Of a DNA stretch of 64,000 nucleotides, positions 17,588 through 26,573 are shown piece after piece. Under the pieces are notes generated by a model. It was not told where the DNA came from, did not search any database, and was given only the letters and a program-made list of their open reading frames with translations. Location of the stretch: positions 519,333-583,332 of the forward strand of contig NZ_JAHYSS010000001.1 in the NCBI RefSeq assembly GCF_019802255.1. Reading direction: 5' to 3'. Source of the DNA: Pedobacter polysacchareus (GTDB lineage Bacteria > Bacteroidota > Bacteroidia > Sphingobacteriales > Sphingobacteriaceae). Position numbers and translations under genes: made by a program. Numbering within the stretch: position 1 is the stretch's first letter; the number at the start of each line of letters is the position of its first letter.

Positions 17588-18289
17588 ATGAAAAAACACT
17601 TACTTATTTTAGTATTGTTGTTATCTGGAGGAACAGCGTTTTCTCAGATGAATGCAGACTACAACTACTCAATAACCTTGAGAGGTTACGGGGCAATGCA
17701 AATGCCGAAGCTCTTTAATGAGACTGATCCGGTTCAATTTATCAACTCTTATTTCTCGGGGATCATGGTTAAATTTAATGATAACCAGATCAATTACCGA
17801 TTGGGTGGAAGTTACCTAAAACAGGGAAAAACCTTTTATAACAACTGTAACACTTGTGAGGTTGTAACCGGTGATGTGACGGATTATACCTTTAAAGTAG
17901 GTTTTGAAAAGAACATGAACTTCTCCAGAGTGCAACCTTATATTGGTGCAGATTTGGGATACAGAGCCAATCGATTTGTTGGAACTTCAGCGAATGCGAA
18001 TCCTTTAAAAGCACAGGCCATTGCCGATGCAACCCTTTATCCTAATAAAATGGAAACCTCGAAAAATGGATTCCTGTTATCTCCGCTAGTAGGGATTAAG
18101 TTTCATCCGGCTCCGCAACTGACCCTATTTGTAGAAAGCAGTCTGGACTTCTTCTATTCTTATGAAAGACAGGAAGCCGTAACAGAAGATGCGAACAATG
18201 TCCGCTCTTTTACCAGAACTAATAAATCAGAGTTTTTACTGAATCCAGTTTCCGTTGGCCTAAGCTTTCATTTAGGAAGTAATAAATAA
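17588..18289 (+). CDS. Outer-membrane beta-barrel protein
   Basis: 233 residues. Signal peptide MKKHLLILVLLLSGGTAFSQ, then repeated amphipathic strands (YNYSITLRGYG, VQPYIGADLGYRAN, LSPLVGIKFHP, LTLFVESSLDFFYSYE) and a last strand VSVGLSFHLG typical of small outer-membrane barrels. The start chosen is the ATG at 17588 with a GGGGG stretch about 10 nt upstream; an in-frame ATG at 17543 adds a non-signal-like extension. No specific function can be assigned. A downstream TonB receptor follows after 56 bp. Confidence 0.75.
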   Translation: MKKHLLILVLLLSGGTAFSQMNADYNYSITLRGYGAMQMPKLFNETDPVQFINSYFSGIMVKFNDNQINYRLGGSYLKQGKTFYNNCNTCEVVTGDVTDYTFKVGFEKNMNFSRVQPYIGADLGYRANRFVGTSANANPLKAQAIADATLYPNKMETSKNGFLLSPLVGIKFHPAPQLTLFVESSLDFFYSYERQEAVTEDANNVRSFTRTNKSEFLLNPVSVGLSFHLGSNK

Positions 18290-18300
18290 AATTAATTTTA

Positions 18301-18308
18301 TACTTTTG
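18301..18308 (+). promoter_or_regulatory. Candidate -7 promoter element upstream of the TonB receptor
   Basis: TACTTTTG matches the TAnnTTTG consensus and lies 38 bp upstream of the receptor ATG. No TTG box is apparent at -33, so support is limited to the -7 element and its placement. Confidence 0.4.
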
Positions 18309-18345
18309 CGCTTTATTTAGATTAATTTCAAATAGGGTGCCGGGG

Positions 18346-20655
18346 ATGATAAAAAAAGTTTTACTATTGAGCCTGTTGGTTTTTCCAATCGGTGTTTTTG
18401 CACAAAGCGTGATTAAAGGACAAGTGACGGACCAGAAAGGGACGCCTGTGTCAAACCTAATTATAACCCTGCAAGGGAAAAATAAAACCAGTCAGACAAA
18501 CCTGACTGGTTTTTATGCGTTTAAGGATTTAGACAGTGGAAAGTATCAATTAACTGCATCCGGTGTCGGCTATCAGCCAGTCTCTAAATCTGTAGTACTC
18601 AGTGGTAAGGACGAGCAGACGGTTAATTTTTCCATCTTAAGTGATGCCGGCGACCTGAACGAGGTGATCGTAACCGCCTCCAGAAATGCAGAAACTTTAA
18701 AAGATGTACCCTCTTCGGTAAAAATCTTAAACTCAAAGCAGATCGAGATGCAAAGAGGAATCTCTACCGATCTGAACCAGATTTTAACGTACAACATTCC
18801 CGCATTAACCTTAGGAACCAATACCGTGGTCAACAAAGGACAAACCCTTAGAGGTAGAAATGCCTTAGTCATGATCGATGGGATTCCGCAATCCACGCCG
18901 CTAAGAAATGGAGAGCGTGATTTCAGAAGTATAGATCCTTTTGTGATCGATAAGATAGAGGTAATTGAAGGTTCTACCGCCATTTATGGCAATGGTGCCG
19001 ACGGTGGGATCATTAATTACATCACCAAAAAGGCCGATACCAGTAAAAAATTCAGCTCCCTTTCGGAACTTTCTTCTATGGGCTCCCTAGTGAGTCCGAG
19101 ACATTCTATAGGCACGCGTTTCTCGCAATTGTTTACCGGGAAAGTGAACCAGCTAGACTATGTGCTGAGCGGTACTTATGAGCATACCGGAGTCAATAAA
19201 GACGCGGATGGAAAAGTGGTTTCTCCTTTTCAGTCGCTAAGTGAAACCAATAGCAAGAATATTTATGCCAAATTGGGCTATAACTTCAACCCGAAGAACC
19301 GCATTGAGGTGATGTATAATTACTACCATACGCTGCAAAATAGCAGTTATGTGGATTCTGCCGGAATTTACGGGCTACGCCCGATTACCGGTAAACCAGG
19401 TACACCAATCGGCGATAAACAAGGTACGCCTTACAACCACAATGCCTATATTCAGTACACCAATTCCGAAATTTTTAAGGGTACTTCCCTGAATGTGAAC
19501 CTGTACCTGCAGGATTTCTACTCTATTTTTGAGTACTCCGACTTTTATAAGCCAGCAGGAAATTCGGCAATCGCCTCCAAGAAAAAAGGGGCGCGATTTA
19601 ATTTTAATACCCAATACCATATTATAGATCAGGTAAAAGGAGACCTGACCTATGGTTTAGATGTGCTGAACGACATCACCAAGCAAAACCTGACCGATGG
19701 GAGGGAGTTTGTGCCGGAAATGAACATGAAAAATTATGCGCCTTATGCGCAGCTTCGTACTTTCTTGTTCGAATACCTTGTGCTTAAAGCCGGAGCACGT
19801 TATGAAAATATTCAACTCGGCGTACCGGATTATACCACCATTCCATTTGGAAATTATGCGGGTGGGGTAGCGGTTAAAGGAGCCGATTTAAGTTATCATA
19901 CTTTAGTGTATAACGCTGGATTGAGGTATAGTAAATGGAATTTGTTTAATCCTTTTGTGAGCTTCTCTCAAAGTTTTTCTCTGTACGACCTGGGCAGAAC
20001 ACTTCGCCTGAGTGCAGTGGATGATGTGAGCAAAATTGAAACAAAAGCGATCATCACCAATAATTATGAAGTCGGTTTTAGCAGCAGCTGGAAGCAGTTA
20101 AATGTAACTGGTGCTTATTATGTGAGCACTTCCGCTTTAGGCTCCAGCTTAAAAGATGTGAATGGGGTGGCAGTTCCTGAAAGAGCGCCAGAACGGGTAA
20201 CGGGCTTTGAAGCCACTGCAAACTATGCGTTCTTGCCGAACCTTTCTATGTCTGTGGGCTACGCTCATTTACAGGGTACGAAAGAGGTGAATGGCAAAAA
20301 ACTGCCTTTGCCAACCACCAGAATTGGTCCGGATAAATTCACCAGCAGTGTCAGCTATTCGCCATTGAAAGCATGGGATTTGAGTGTGTTCTGGATCTAC
20401 TCCGGTTCAAGAAAAGAGTTTTTGCCAGATGCCAAAGGAAATTATGCACTTGGCGAAGGGCCAGTAAATTCATTCAATTTCTTCAACTTATATACCGCTT
20501 ATCATTTTACACCTAAAGCGACGCTGAAATTGGGAATTGATAATGTGTTGAACGCAGATTATTACCCGGTATTGTCGCAAGGAAAGGTGCGTACAGAATC
20601 TTATATCAAAGCGAACGGCGCACGCTATAACCTGACAATGGCTTATGCTTTTTAA
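18346..20655 (+). CDS. TonB-dependent siderophore-type outer-membrane receptor
   Basis: 769 residues. Signal peptide (MIKKVLLLSLLVFPIGVFAQ), a carboxypeptidase-regulatory-like domain at about 22-100 (IKGQVTDQKGTPVSN, GFYAFKDL), a plug domain (NEVIVTASRNAETLKDVPSS, RGRNALVMIDGIPQ, IDKIEVIEGSTAIYGNGADG, GGIINYITKK) and a 22-strand-type barrel ending in aromatic Phe (TMAYAF). The plug sequence is of the FecA/FhuA siderophore receptor kind rather than SusC. ATG at 18346 follows GGGG; a GTG nine bases earlier is less likely. Its stop overlaps the start of the next gene by 11 bp, pairing it with a PepSY-type reductase, which supports an iron-siderophore role. Confidence 0.88.
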   Translation: MIKKVLLLSLLVFPIGVFAQSVIKGQVTDQKGTPVSNLIITLQGKNKTSQTNLTGFYAFKDLDSGKYQLTASGVGYQPVSKSVVLSGKDEQTVNFSILSDAGDLNEVIVTASRNAETLKDVPSSVKILNSKQIEMQRGISTDLNQILTYNIPALTLGTNTVVNKGQTLRGRNALVMIDGIPQSTPLRNGERDFRSIDPFVIDKIEVIEGSTAIYGNGADGGIINYITKKADTSKKFSSLSELSSMGSLVSPRHSIGTRFSQLFTGKVNQLDYVLSGTYEHTGVNKDADGKVVSPFQSLSETNSKNIYAKLGYNFNPKNRIEVMYNYYHTLQNSSYVDSAGIYGLRPITGKPGTPIGDKQGTPYNHNAYIQYTNSEIFKGTSLNVNLYLQDFYSIFEYSDFYKPAGNSAIASKKKGARFNFNTQYHIIDQVKGDLTYGLDVLNDITKQNLTDGREFVPEMNMKNYAPYAQLRTFLFEYLVLKAGARYENIQLGVPDYTTIPFGNYAGGVAVKGADLSYHTLVYNAGLRYSKWNLFNPFVSFSQSFSLYDLGRTLRLSAVDDVSKIETKAIITNNYEVGFSSSWKQLNVTGAYYVSTSALGSSLKDVNGVAVPERAPERVTGFEATANYAFLPNLSMSVGYAHLQGTKEVNGKKLPLPTTRIGPDKFTSSVSYSPLKAWDLSVFWIYSGSRKEFLPDAKGNYALGEGPVNSFNFFNLYTAYHFTPKATLKLGIDNVLNADYYPVLSQGKVRTESYIKANGARYNLTMAYAF

Positions 20656-21799
20656 ACGTTTCGCCGCTTTTATACACCTTTGGGGCGGTTTGCTAATCGG
20701 TTCCCTGATTGTGGTGATTTCGATCACCGGCTGTATCACGGTGTTTAGTGAGGAGTTGTTTGATGTTTTTCACAAAGACCTGGTATCCGCCAAATCAGAA
20801 GGTAAGCCAGCTTTAAGTCTTTCTGTACTTGCAGAAAAAGCAGCCTCGGCGTTACCGGAAGGGAATAAGATCAGTAAAATCGAAATTCCAGGAGGAGAGA
20901 AAAGTTATGTGTTCATCGCCCAGGAAACTGAAAAAAGGGCAAAAGGCCTGACGTATTTTGACCAGGTCAAATTCTTTAAAAAAGTATTCGTAAATCCTTA
21001 TACCGGTGCTGTGCTCGGACAGCTGGACATGAAGTATGAGTTCTTTAATGTAGTATTACAGTTGCACAGGTATCTGCTGTTGAAGAAAGATATCGGCAGC
21101 CTGATTACTGGAATTACTGTGCTGATATTTTTGCTGATGCTGATCAGCGGCCTGGTCATCTGGCTCCCTAAAAAGTTTAAAAATGCAAGTAAGAAGCTGA
21201 AAATTAACTTTAAGAGCAAGTTCAAAAAGCTGAACCATCAGCTGCATACAGTTTTAGGGATGTATGTACTGCCTGTGGCATTGGTCATTGTTTTTACCGG
21301 ACTCAGCTGGTCATTTAAATGGTGGGAGTCTGGGATGCTGAAAGCGATGGGTGGCAACAAACGGGTACTCCTGGCCAATGTACAGCCTACACCAGCTGCG
21401 GTACCATTACATGGCGCAGCATTAGATCAGGCTTTTTCTGCTTTGCAGCAGCGCGCAAATGGGAATTATGAAATGATTGGTTTCACTATTCCTGCGGAAA
21501 CAAAAAAATCTGCCTCCGGATATATTACGATGAACGATAGCGGAGATGCCTGGCTGGGCATGAGCTATTTCTCTATCGACCACAATTCCGGAGCAATCTT
21601 TGACGAGATCATCCATAAAGATAAAGGTACGGCCATGAAATGGCGGAACTCTAATGAAGCAATTCATACCGGGAAAATATATGGCTGGCCAACGCAAGCG
21701 CTTGCGTTTTTTGCCAGCCTGATCTGTGCGACTTTGCCGGTTAGCGGGTTTTTAATCTGGCTTCGGAAAAGGAAAAAACAAAAGGTTCGGTTAGCTTAA
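20645..21799 (+). CDS. PepSY-associated TM protein, iron-uptake reductase-like
   Basis: 384 residues with four predicted TM helices: about 8-33 (LWGGLLIGSLIVVISITGCI), about 150-175 (LITGITVLIFLLMLISGLV), about 200-222 (VLGMYVLPVALVIVFTGLSW) and near the C-terminus (ALAFFASLICATLPVSGFL). PepSY domains lie between them, and the histidines in FIHLWGG, LQLHRYLLL and LNHQLHTVLG fit haem ligation. Such proteins are common partners of TonB siderophore receptors and related ones reduce Fe(III)-siderophores at the inner membrane. The 11-bp overlap with the receptor gene implies coupled translation. Confidence 0.82.
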   Translation: MLFKRFAAFIHLWGGLLIGSLIVVISITGCITVFSEELFDVFHKDLVSAKSEGKPALSLSVLAEKAASALPEGNKISKIEIPGGEKSYVFIAQETEKRAKGLTYFDQVKFFKKVFVNPYTGAVLGQLDMKYEFFNVVLQLHRYLLLKKDIGSLITGITVLIFLLMLISGLVIWLPKKFKNASKKLKINFKSKFKKLNHQLHTVLGMYVLPVALVIVFTGLSWSFKWWESGMLKAMGGNKRVLLANVQPTPAAVPLHGAALDQAFSALQQRANGNYEMIGFTIPAETKKSASGYITMNDSGDAWLGMSYFSIDHNSGAIFDEIIHKDKGTAMKWRNSNEAIHTGKIYGWPTQALAFFASLICATLPVSGFLIWLRKRKKQKVRLA

Positions 21800-21816
21800 A
21801 GGGGTGTCTTATTCTT

Positions 21817-22725
21817 TCAGAGTTTGATGTTAAGGATTTCCTCGCGACTTAAGTCGGTTATTTTAGCTATTAAGGGAATTGTTAAACCTTCTTTCTTCAT
21901 TTTACGAGCTATTGATAATTTGCTCCTTGTCCTTTCCTTCTCCAATTTACGGGCTATTGATAATTTGCTCCTTGTCCTTTCCTCCTCCAATTTACGAGCT
22001 ATTGATAATTTGCTCCTTGTCCTTTCTAAGGTTACCCCTTCGTCTCTTCCAATAATGTAATAAGGGTCTCTCTCTTTTACATACCAACTTGATACTTCTT
22101 CCATAACTTCTTTTAATGTTTGTTCTAAATCCCTTAATTGGGCAAAGATTTTTAATTGGTTCATATACTTACCAAGCACAAGCTCTTCAGCTACGATTTC
22201 CGTAATTTCCAGGATCAGCTCCCTTAGTATCTCCTTTGGATCTACAGCCGATAAATCTGCCAGCACAGCCAGCAATTTCATCTCGATCACCTCATGGTAT
22301 AAAAAGAGCCTGTAATCTATCGTACTGATCGCTCTAACTTCATATTTAAACTTAAAATTTGTACGCTCAATTTCTGTAGGCATATTTAACTTTTCCTGCC
22401 CGAGATAGATCATATACTGATTTACCGGAAGCCTATACTTCCTTTGCAGCATAATACTATACTCTGCCATACGGTAGGCCATGTTCTGGTCATTACTGCG
22501 CTGATATTCAATGTGTAAAATAAATACCTGACCATCTTCATCCCGCACCTTTTTCAGCAGATCCGGCTTTCGTTCCTTCGTATGCTGTAAATCATCAGGC
22601 AGTTCTTCGGTAATGAAAATCTTCATGCTCAATACCTGTTCAACAATTCCCTCCAGGTTGGCCTCCATATTTTCTTTAAATATCTTATCATACTCACTCC
22701 CTTGCCTTGGGTTTTTGAACTCCAT
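21817..22725 (-). CDS. Rpn-family PD-(D/E)XK nuclease
   Basis: 302 residues. The N-terminal two thirds match the Rpn recombination-promoting nuclease/putative transposase group: DKIFKENMEANLEGIVEQVL, then RKPDLLKKV with the catalytic Asp and FILHIEYQ with the Glu-x-Gln motif of PD-(D/E)XK enzymes, and YPLPV-like RLPVNQYMIYLG. The C-terminus contains three in-frame 15-residue repeats (ERTRSKLSIARKLEE), predicted helical and highly basic, then an HTH-like tail LTIPLIAKITDLSREEI. E. coli Rpn proteins are nucleases with antiphage activity controlled by products of internal starts; an internal ATG precedes EEVSSWYV here. It converges on the PepSY gene with 17 bp between stops. Confidence 0.85.
   Translation of the reverse strand: MEFKNPRQGSEYDKIFKENMEANLEGIVEQVLSMKIFITEELPDDLQHTKERKPDLLKKVRDEDGQVFILHIEYQRSNDQNMAYRMAEYSIMLQRKYRLPVNQYMIYLGQEKLNMPTEIERTNFKFKYEVRAISTIDYRLFLYHEVIEMKLLAVLADLSAVDPKEILRELILEITEIVAEELVLGKYMNQLKIFAQLRDLEQTLKEVMEEVSSWYVKERDPYYIIGRDEGVTLERTRSKLSIARKLEEERTRSKLSIARKLEKERTRSKLSIARKMKKEGLTIPLIAKITDLSREEILNIKL
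21901..22026 (-). repeat. Three 45-bp tandem repeats inside the Rpn gene
   Basis: TTTACGAGCTATTGATAATT begins units at 21901, 21946 (one G difference) and 21991. The period is exactly 45 bp, which preserves the reading frame and encodes three copies of a 15-residue basic helix. Near-identity at the DNA level indicates recent expansion and potential for copy-number change. Confidence 0.93.
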
Positions 22726-23131
22726 ATATTTTACAGCTTACCTATCGAATATCACTCAATAAATTAACTAAAACAATACTTGTTCGATTAAATATTTCTT
22801 TTAATGAATTTTACATTGAATTTATAGCATTTACGTAATTCCTTCAATTTGATCTTTTTTCTAGGATTGAATCATTTTTACCAAGTCTAACTACTGTAAT
22901 TTAATCCAGAATAACCAATGCTCTTCCCGGAATTATTTTACCACTAATTAATAAATGATCCGCGTTCCATGCCCAATAGCAGCTTCTTTAGTATTTAACA
23001 AACAGTTGAATAGATTTTCAGACAGATGTGACGTATTTCTATAGACAGATATTTTTATTAGGAATTTGATAATTATAAGCGATTATTTGTATTGGCAATA
23101 ATTTATTCATTAAGTTACTTAAATCATCATT
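22726..23131. other. 406-bp AT-rich intergenic region
   Basis: Lies between the divergent Rpn and MocR-type genes and must hold both promoters. I find no convincing ORF, hairpin or TAnnTTTG element in it. Small reading frames here lack initiation context and overlap the MocR gene. Confidence 0.6.
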
Positions 23132-24565
23132 ATGATAAAGAATAATTTTCCGGACAGCTGGTCCTTGAGTTTGAAGTTGGGTCTTCATCCAATTGAGGAA
23201 AGCAGTTATGAGCAGCTGATCGACCTGATTGCTCAGGAACACGACAGGGAAAACTATCCGGATGATTTCATGATGCCCTCTGTGAGGAATTTATCTGTGT
23301 TTTTGGGCGTGAAGCGGAATTTTGTAGTGCAAGCCTATCGCCATTTGGTGGAAAAGAAGGAGATCCTTTATACCCAGCATCGGGTGGGCACGTTTATGTT
23401 TGAACCTTCGATCAGCTTTCATATTGCCGAGGTGGCTCGCCGTGCTCAGTTTTCCTTCAACACGAGGTCCGCTATTTCTGCAAAATCCGGGCAGCCTCAA
23501 CTGATGAACATCCTTAGTCTGGGTAATACTTATCCTGTACAGCTGGTAGATGTGCTGGATTTAAGAGACAAAAATAGAGCTGGAAATGCGCTGGCAGCAG
23601 CACATACTGAGCATTGGAAGGCTAAAGATGTTTTAGGGGTGCTCAGGGCGAAAAAGCTGATCAACAATAAACAGCAGTTCTGCATGATTCCAGATGGGAA
23701 AGCCGTGTATAAAGTGTTGAAAACGATGACTTGTCCGAGGGATGTGCTGATCATCAGCTCCAGAAATGATACCGCCTTATTGGAAGCGGCTGCACAGCTT
23801 CGGCTAAACGTTGATTTCAGCGGAGCGGATAAACAGGGGATGTCGGCGGGAAAGCTGGAAGAAATCTGTATGCAGAAAAAGGTAAAGGTGGTATTTGTAC
23901 GCTTGGAGCCAGATTTCCCCGTCCCACACCGCATGGAGGAAAAACGATGGACTCAACTGGTTCGTCTGTCAGAACGTTTTGGATTTTGCCTTATGGTATT
24001 GGATGATGACTATGAATTTTGCGGCAAAAAAAACGCCGGACCAGGGCTTTCGTTGAGTACAGGAAACGTGATCTACATCGCCCCATACAGCAAGGTATAT
24101 TCTATTTTTCATAAAACCAGCATGGTGGCCGGCCCGGAAAATTTCATTGCAGCGCTGAAGAAACAGGTAAAAAAGATCGTCGTCCGCTGGAACCACTCGC
24201 CTGAAAAAGCATTAATGGCTGGTGTATCCGCCTCTGAATTGAGAAACCAGTTGAAAAGAAGCAATCAGTCCTGTAAGAAGGCCGCCTTTAATCTAAAGAT
24301 GATGTTCAATAATTATCTGGTAGACCATGCTTATTTGATCTTACCAGCTACCGGGACTTTTGGTTTCCTGAAGTTTAAAAGTCCGCTTACTGGCTTGCCG
24401 ATGGCTACATTTCTCCGTCATTCTTTATACCAGGAGCAAGAAAATTTCTCTTTTGATCCCAAAAAGCCGGTTGATGGTTTCAGAATCAGCCTCTTTATCA
24501 CAGACTGGGCCTCCCTTGAAAATACCATGAAAATGATTTCAGAAATATTGAATCGAAAAAACTAG
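23132..24565 (+). CDS. MocR/PdxR-like regulator (GntR HTH plus aminotransferase domain)
   Basis: 477 residues. Residues about 20-85 form a winged helix (PSVRNLSVFLGVKRNFVVQAYRHL, then YTQHRVGTFM), followed by an aminotransferase class I-like domain: MVLDDDYEF corresponds to the DDYD stretch and YIAPYSKVYSIF keeps the lysine that binds PLP. The domain is divergent overall (for instance VRLEPDFPVPHRM where the family usually has a PxxQxPxG motif). MocR proteins sense PLP or amino compounds and regulate nearby genes. Neighbours here are an Rpn gene and the DUF6266 cluster, so the regulon cannot be guessed. Confidence 0.8.
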   Translation: MIKNNFPDSWSLSLKLGLHPIEESSYEQLIDLIAQEHDRENYPDDFMMPSVRNLSVFLGVKRNFVVQAYRHLVEKKEILYTQHRVGTFMFEPSISFHIAEVARRAQFSFNTRSAISAKSGQPQLMNILSLGNTYPVQLVDVLDLRDKNRAGNALAAAHTEHWKAKDVLGVLRAKKLINNKQQFCMIPDGKAVYKVLKTMTCPRDVLIISSRNDTALLEAAAQLRLNVDFSGADKQGMSAGKLEEICMQKKVKVVFVRLEPDFPVPHRMEEKRWTQLVRLSERFGFCLMVLDDDYEFCGKKNAGPGLSLSTGNVIYIAPYSKVYSIFHKTSMVAGPENFIAALKKQVKKIVVRWNHSPEKALMAGVSASELRNQLKRSNQSCKKAAFNLKMMFNNYLVDHAYLILPATGTFGFLKFKSPLTGLPMATFLRHSLYQEQENFSFDPKKPVDGFRISLFITDWASLENTMKMISEILNRKN

Positions 24566-24626
24566 TATTTGGTCGGATACTGTTCGGACAGAGAAGGGCA
24601 TTGGTATAGGGTCTGGAAGGGGCTCG

Positions 24627-24697
24627 TATAGGGTTGCCGTAGGGTTGATATAGTCTCTGCTATCCGAACCCTATGGCAACCCTAGGGTAACCCTATA
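24627..24697. repeat. Long imperfect inverted repeat between MocR gene and DUF6266 cluster
   Basis: TATAGGGTTGCCGTAGGGTT (24627-24646) pairs with AACCCTATGGCAACCCTA (24667-24684), giving an 18-bp stem with one G-U pair. An inner ATAG/CTAT stem closes a TCTCTG loop. Extra copies of the GTATAGGGT/AACCCTATA motif flank it on both sides (24604-24612, 24688-24697). No U-tract follows, so it is not a canonical terminator, although a hairpin this strong could still stop or stall transcription from the MocR gene. A small mobile or protein-binding element is the alternative. Confidence 0.8.
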
Positions 24698-24773
24698 GGA
24701 AAGCAGGTCTTTTCCCGAGCAGTTCCAGTAGCTTATCTTAAAAATTTCATTTACAAACAATTAATATTCAATT

Positions 24774-25403
24774 ATGGCAACTTTTAAAGACGGCTTCAAC
24801 TTCGGTAGGTTTAGAAGATCTACCACTTATTGGTTAAACGGAGTATTGGTCACAAGATCAATTGGGAAATCCGATAAGCCCTTCACTGAATCGCAGAAAG
24901 CAGTTCATCAAAGGACAAAATTAGTTTCAGCATTGCTGTTTCCTCTTAAGGAATTTATTGCGGTGGGTTATGAATGGGAAGCTCGGCGAAGAAAATTACA
25001 ACCCCAAAATCCTGCCTTTTCCTATAACTGGCGACATGCGCTTACCGGAGAATATCCGAAGTTGAAAATAAATTTTGCGAAGGTGCTCCTTAGCTATGGC
25101 GATATGCCTCCACCGGTAAACCTGCAGGTCAGCTCATCAGACGCAGGATTTATCTTTAGCTGGGGCCCGCAGGAAGGAGTAGCCGGTACGCATTGGTCTG
25201 ATCAGGTGATGCTAGTGGCCTATTTTCCGAAATTGAAAAAAGCCATTTTTATGACTGCTGGTGCTACTCGCTATCAAGGGAAAGATCTTCTGACGGTATT
25301 TGATATTGAACATGGTCATTTTGCAGAAACCTATATCGCCTTTGTTGCTAATGATAGAAAAAGTATCTCCAATAGTGTTTACGCTGGTAAAGTCCGCTGG
25401 TAA
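24774..25403 (+). CDS. DUF6266-family protein (copy A)
   Basis: 209 residues, no signal peptide or TM segment. It shares the family layout with three later genes: a short N-terminal segment (FKDGFNFGRFRRSTTYWLNG, VLVTRSIG), a helical part with SQKAVHQRTKLVSALLFPLKEFIAVGY, a YNWRHALTGEYPKLKINFAKVLLSYG segment and a beta-rich C-terminal half containing FIFSWGPQEG. The family is largely confined to Bacteroidota and has no known function. It is the most divergent copy at its N-terminus. First gene of the cluster, with its stop overlapping the start of a small HTH gene (TAATG). Confidence 0.75.
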   Translation: MATFKDGFNFGRFRRSTTYWLNGVLVTRSIGKSDKPFTESQKAVHQRTKLVSALLFPLKEFIAVGYEWEARRRKLQPQNPAFSYNWRHALTGEYPKLKINFAKVLLSYGDMPPPVNLQVSSSDAGFIFSWGPQEGVAGTHWSDQVMLVAYFPKLKKAIFMTAGATRYQGKDLLTVFDIEHGHFAETYIAFVANDRKSISNSVYAGKVRW

Positions 25404-25681
25404 TGAAAGAGGAGCTATTGATTTTAAAAATTCTGCGCCAGCTTTTGAAAGTGCAGACCGATCAATTGATTGCTTTATTGAAAATGATGCCTGTTGATCT
25501 TCCAGTAAAAGAAGAAGAAGACATATGGCTGCATACCAATGAGGTGATGCAGATCTTCCAGAAAACCCGGAAAACAATATACAACTGGCGGAAATCAGGA
25601 CACCTGAGGTTTAGGGTCAATGGGGGAACCTGTTATTATTTGAAGAAGGATGTCTATTCGATACTTGGAAAGGGCCCTTGA
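25403..25681 (+). CDS. Small HTH (MerR/excisionase-type) protein
   Basis: 92 residues. An N-terminal amphipathic helix (ELLILKILRQLLKVQTDQLI) is followed by a DNA-binding domain of the helix_turn_helix_17 kind: WLHTNEVMQIFQKTRKTIYN, WRKSGHLRF, then CYYLKKDVYSIL. This layout is common in Bacteroidota mobile-element excisionases and small regulators. Its ATG overlaps the stop of DUF6266 copy A, so the two are coupled. It may regulate the cluster; no integrase is nearby. Confidence 0.75.
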   Translation: MKEELLILKILRQLLKVQTDQLIALLKMMPVDLPVKEEEDIWLHTNEVMQIFQKTRKTIYNWRKSGHLRFRVNGGTCYYLKKDVYSILGKGP

Positions 25682-25854
25682 GCAGGAATGTAATCCTGGG
25701 TAATCTGATCGTAAAGTTAGGTAAAGGTGGGTATGATCTGGCTGTTAATTAGTTGATTAGGTTTTGTGAGGTTACATTCGTTCAACAAATCCAAAGTACC
25801 GGTATACAGTTGATTTGAACTAACAGAATAATTAACCTTTTAAATTTTAAAATT

Positions 25855-26505
25855 ATGGGAACGTATAAACCTGGTGTTTTTGGACCATTCAATGGAAGAG
25901 TTGGAGATGTGGTGGCTGCGAGATGGAAAGACATTAATGTCGTAAGAAATCGTCCGGCAAAATCGAGCAAACCAGCAACATTAGGACAGCTGGATCATCG
26001 TTCAAGATTTGGTCTGGTCACTGCTTTCGCAGGGAAAGTAGCCGACCAGATCGCCGTCGGATTTAGACAGATGACTGGAAATTACACGCCAACTAATATC
26101 ATGACAAAGGCGATGATGAAAAATGCCATCACTGGAATCTATCCTGATTATAAGTTGGATTACGCCAATATCAGCATGAGTAAAGATGGGAGTCTTGACC
26201 TGGGTAAAAATTTGAGTGTTCAGTTACTTGCCGGACAAACCGTACAGGTGAGCTGGGTACTGGATACCATGCCAGGCAAAGTTCCGGGACTAACTGATAA
26301 AGTGTATATCATGCTTTACAATTCGGACAAACATAAGGTCATCAGATCCGCGGATGGCTTAGTGAGGGGGGATACTCCGATTACCATGTATGTGCCAAGT
26401 TCATTTGTTGGCGATGAGGTGCATTGCTGGGTGTTTTTTGCTTCGGTAGAAAACAAGGATGTCTCTCCTACGGCCTACCTGGGTGTAGGGACGGTTCTGG
26501 CCTAA
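25855..26505 (+). CDS. DUF6266-family protein (copy B)
   Basis: 216 residues. This copy is the most typical: KPGVFGPFNGRVGDVVAARW at the N-terminus, RPAKSSKPATLGQLDHRSRF, then NAITGIYPDYKLDYANISMS and a beta-rich C-terminal half with VQVSWVL and a YLGVG ending. No signal peptide is present although the family N-terminus is glycine-rich and conserved, which would fit a non-Sec route or a cytoplasmic role. It lies 173 bp after the HTH gene and directly before the holin-like gene. Confidence 0.85.
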   Translation: MGTYKPGVFGPFNGRVGDVVAARWKDINVVRNRPAKSSKPATLGQLDHRSRFGLVTAFAGKVADQIAVGFRQMTGNYTPTNIMTKAMMKNAITGIYPDYKLDYANISMSKDGSLDLGKNLSVQLLAGQTVQVSWVLDTMPGKVPGLTDKVYIMLYNSDKHKVIRSADGLVRGDTPITMYVPSSFVGDEVHCWVFFASVENKDVSPTAYLGVGTVLA

Positions 26506-26573
26506 TATCAAATTCCCCGGCAGTGTTTATGAGGCCCTGCCGGGTTTGTTTCATCAATAAATCCAAAAACATA

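Noticed and set aside
22726-23131. Promoter motifs TAnnTTTG in the Rpn-MocR spacer
   Set aside because: Only near matches such as ATTATTTG were found; none fits the consensus well enough to report.
23530-23934. 134-residue minus-strand open frame inside the MocR-type gene
   Set aside because: Antisense to a complete regulator gene; Ser/Thr/Leu-rich translation without domain features.
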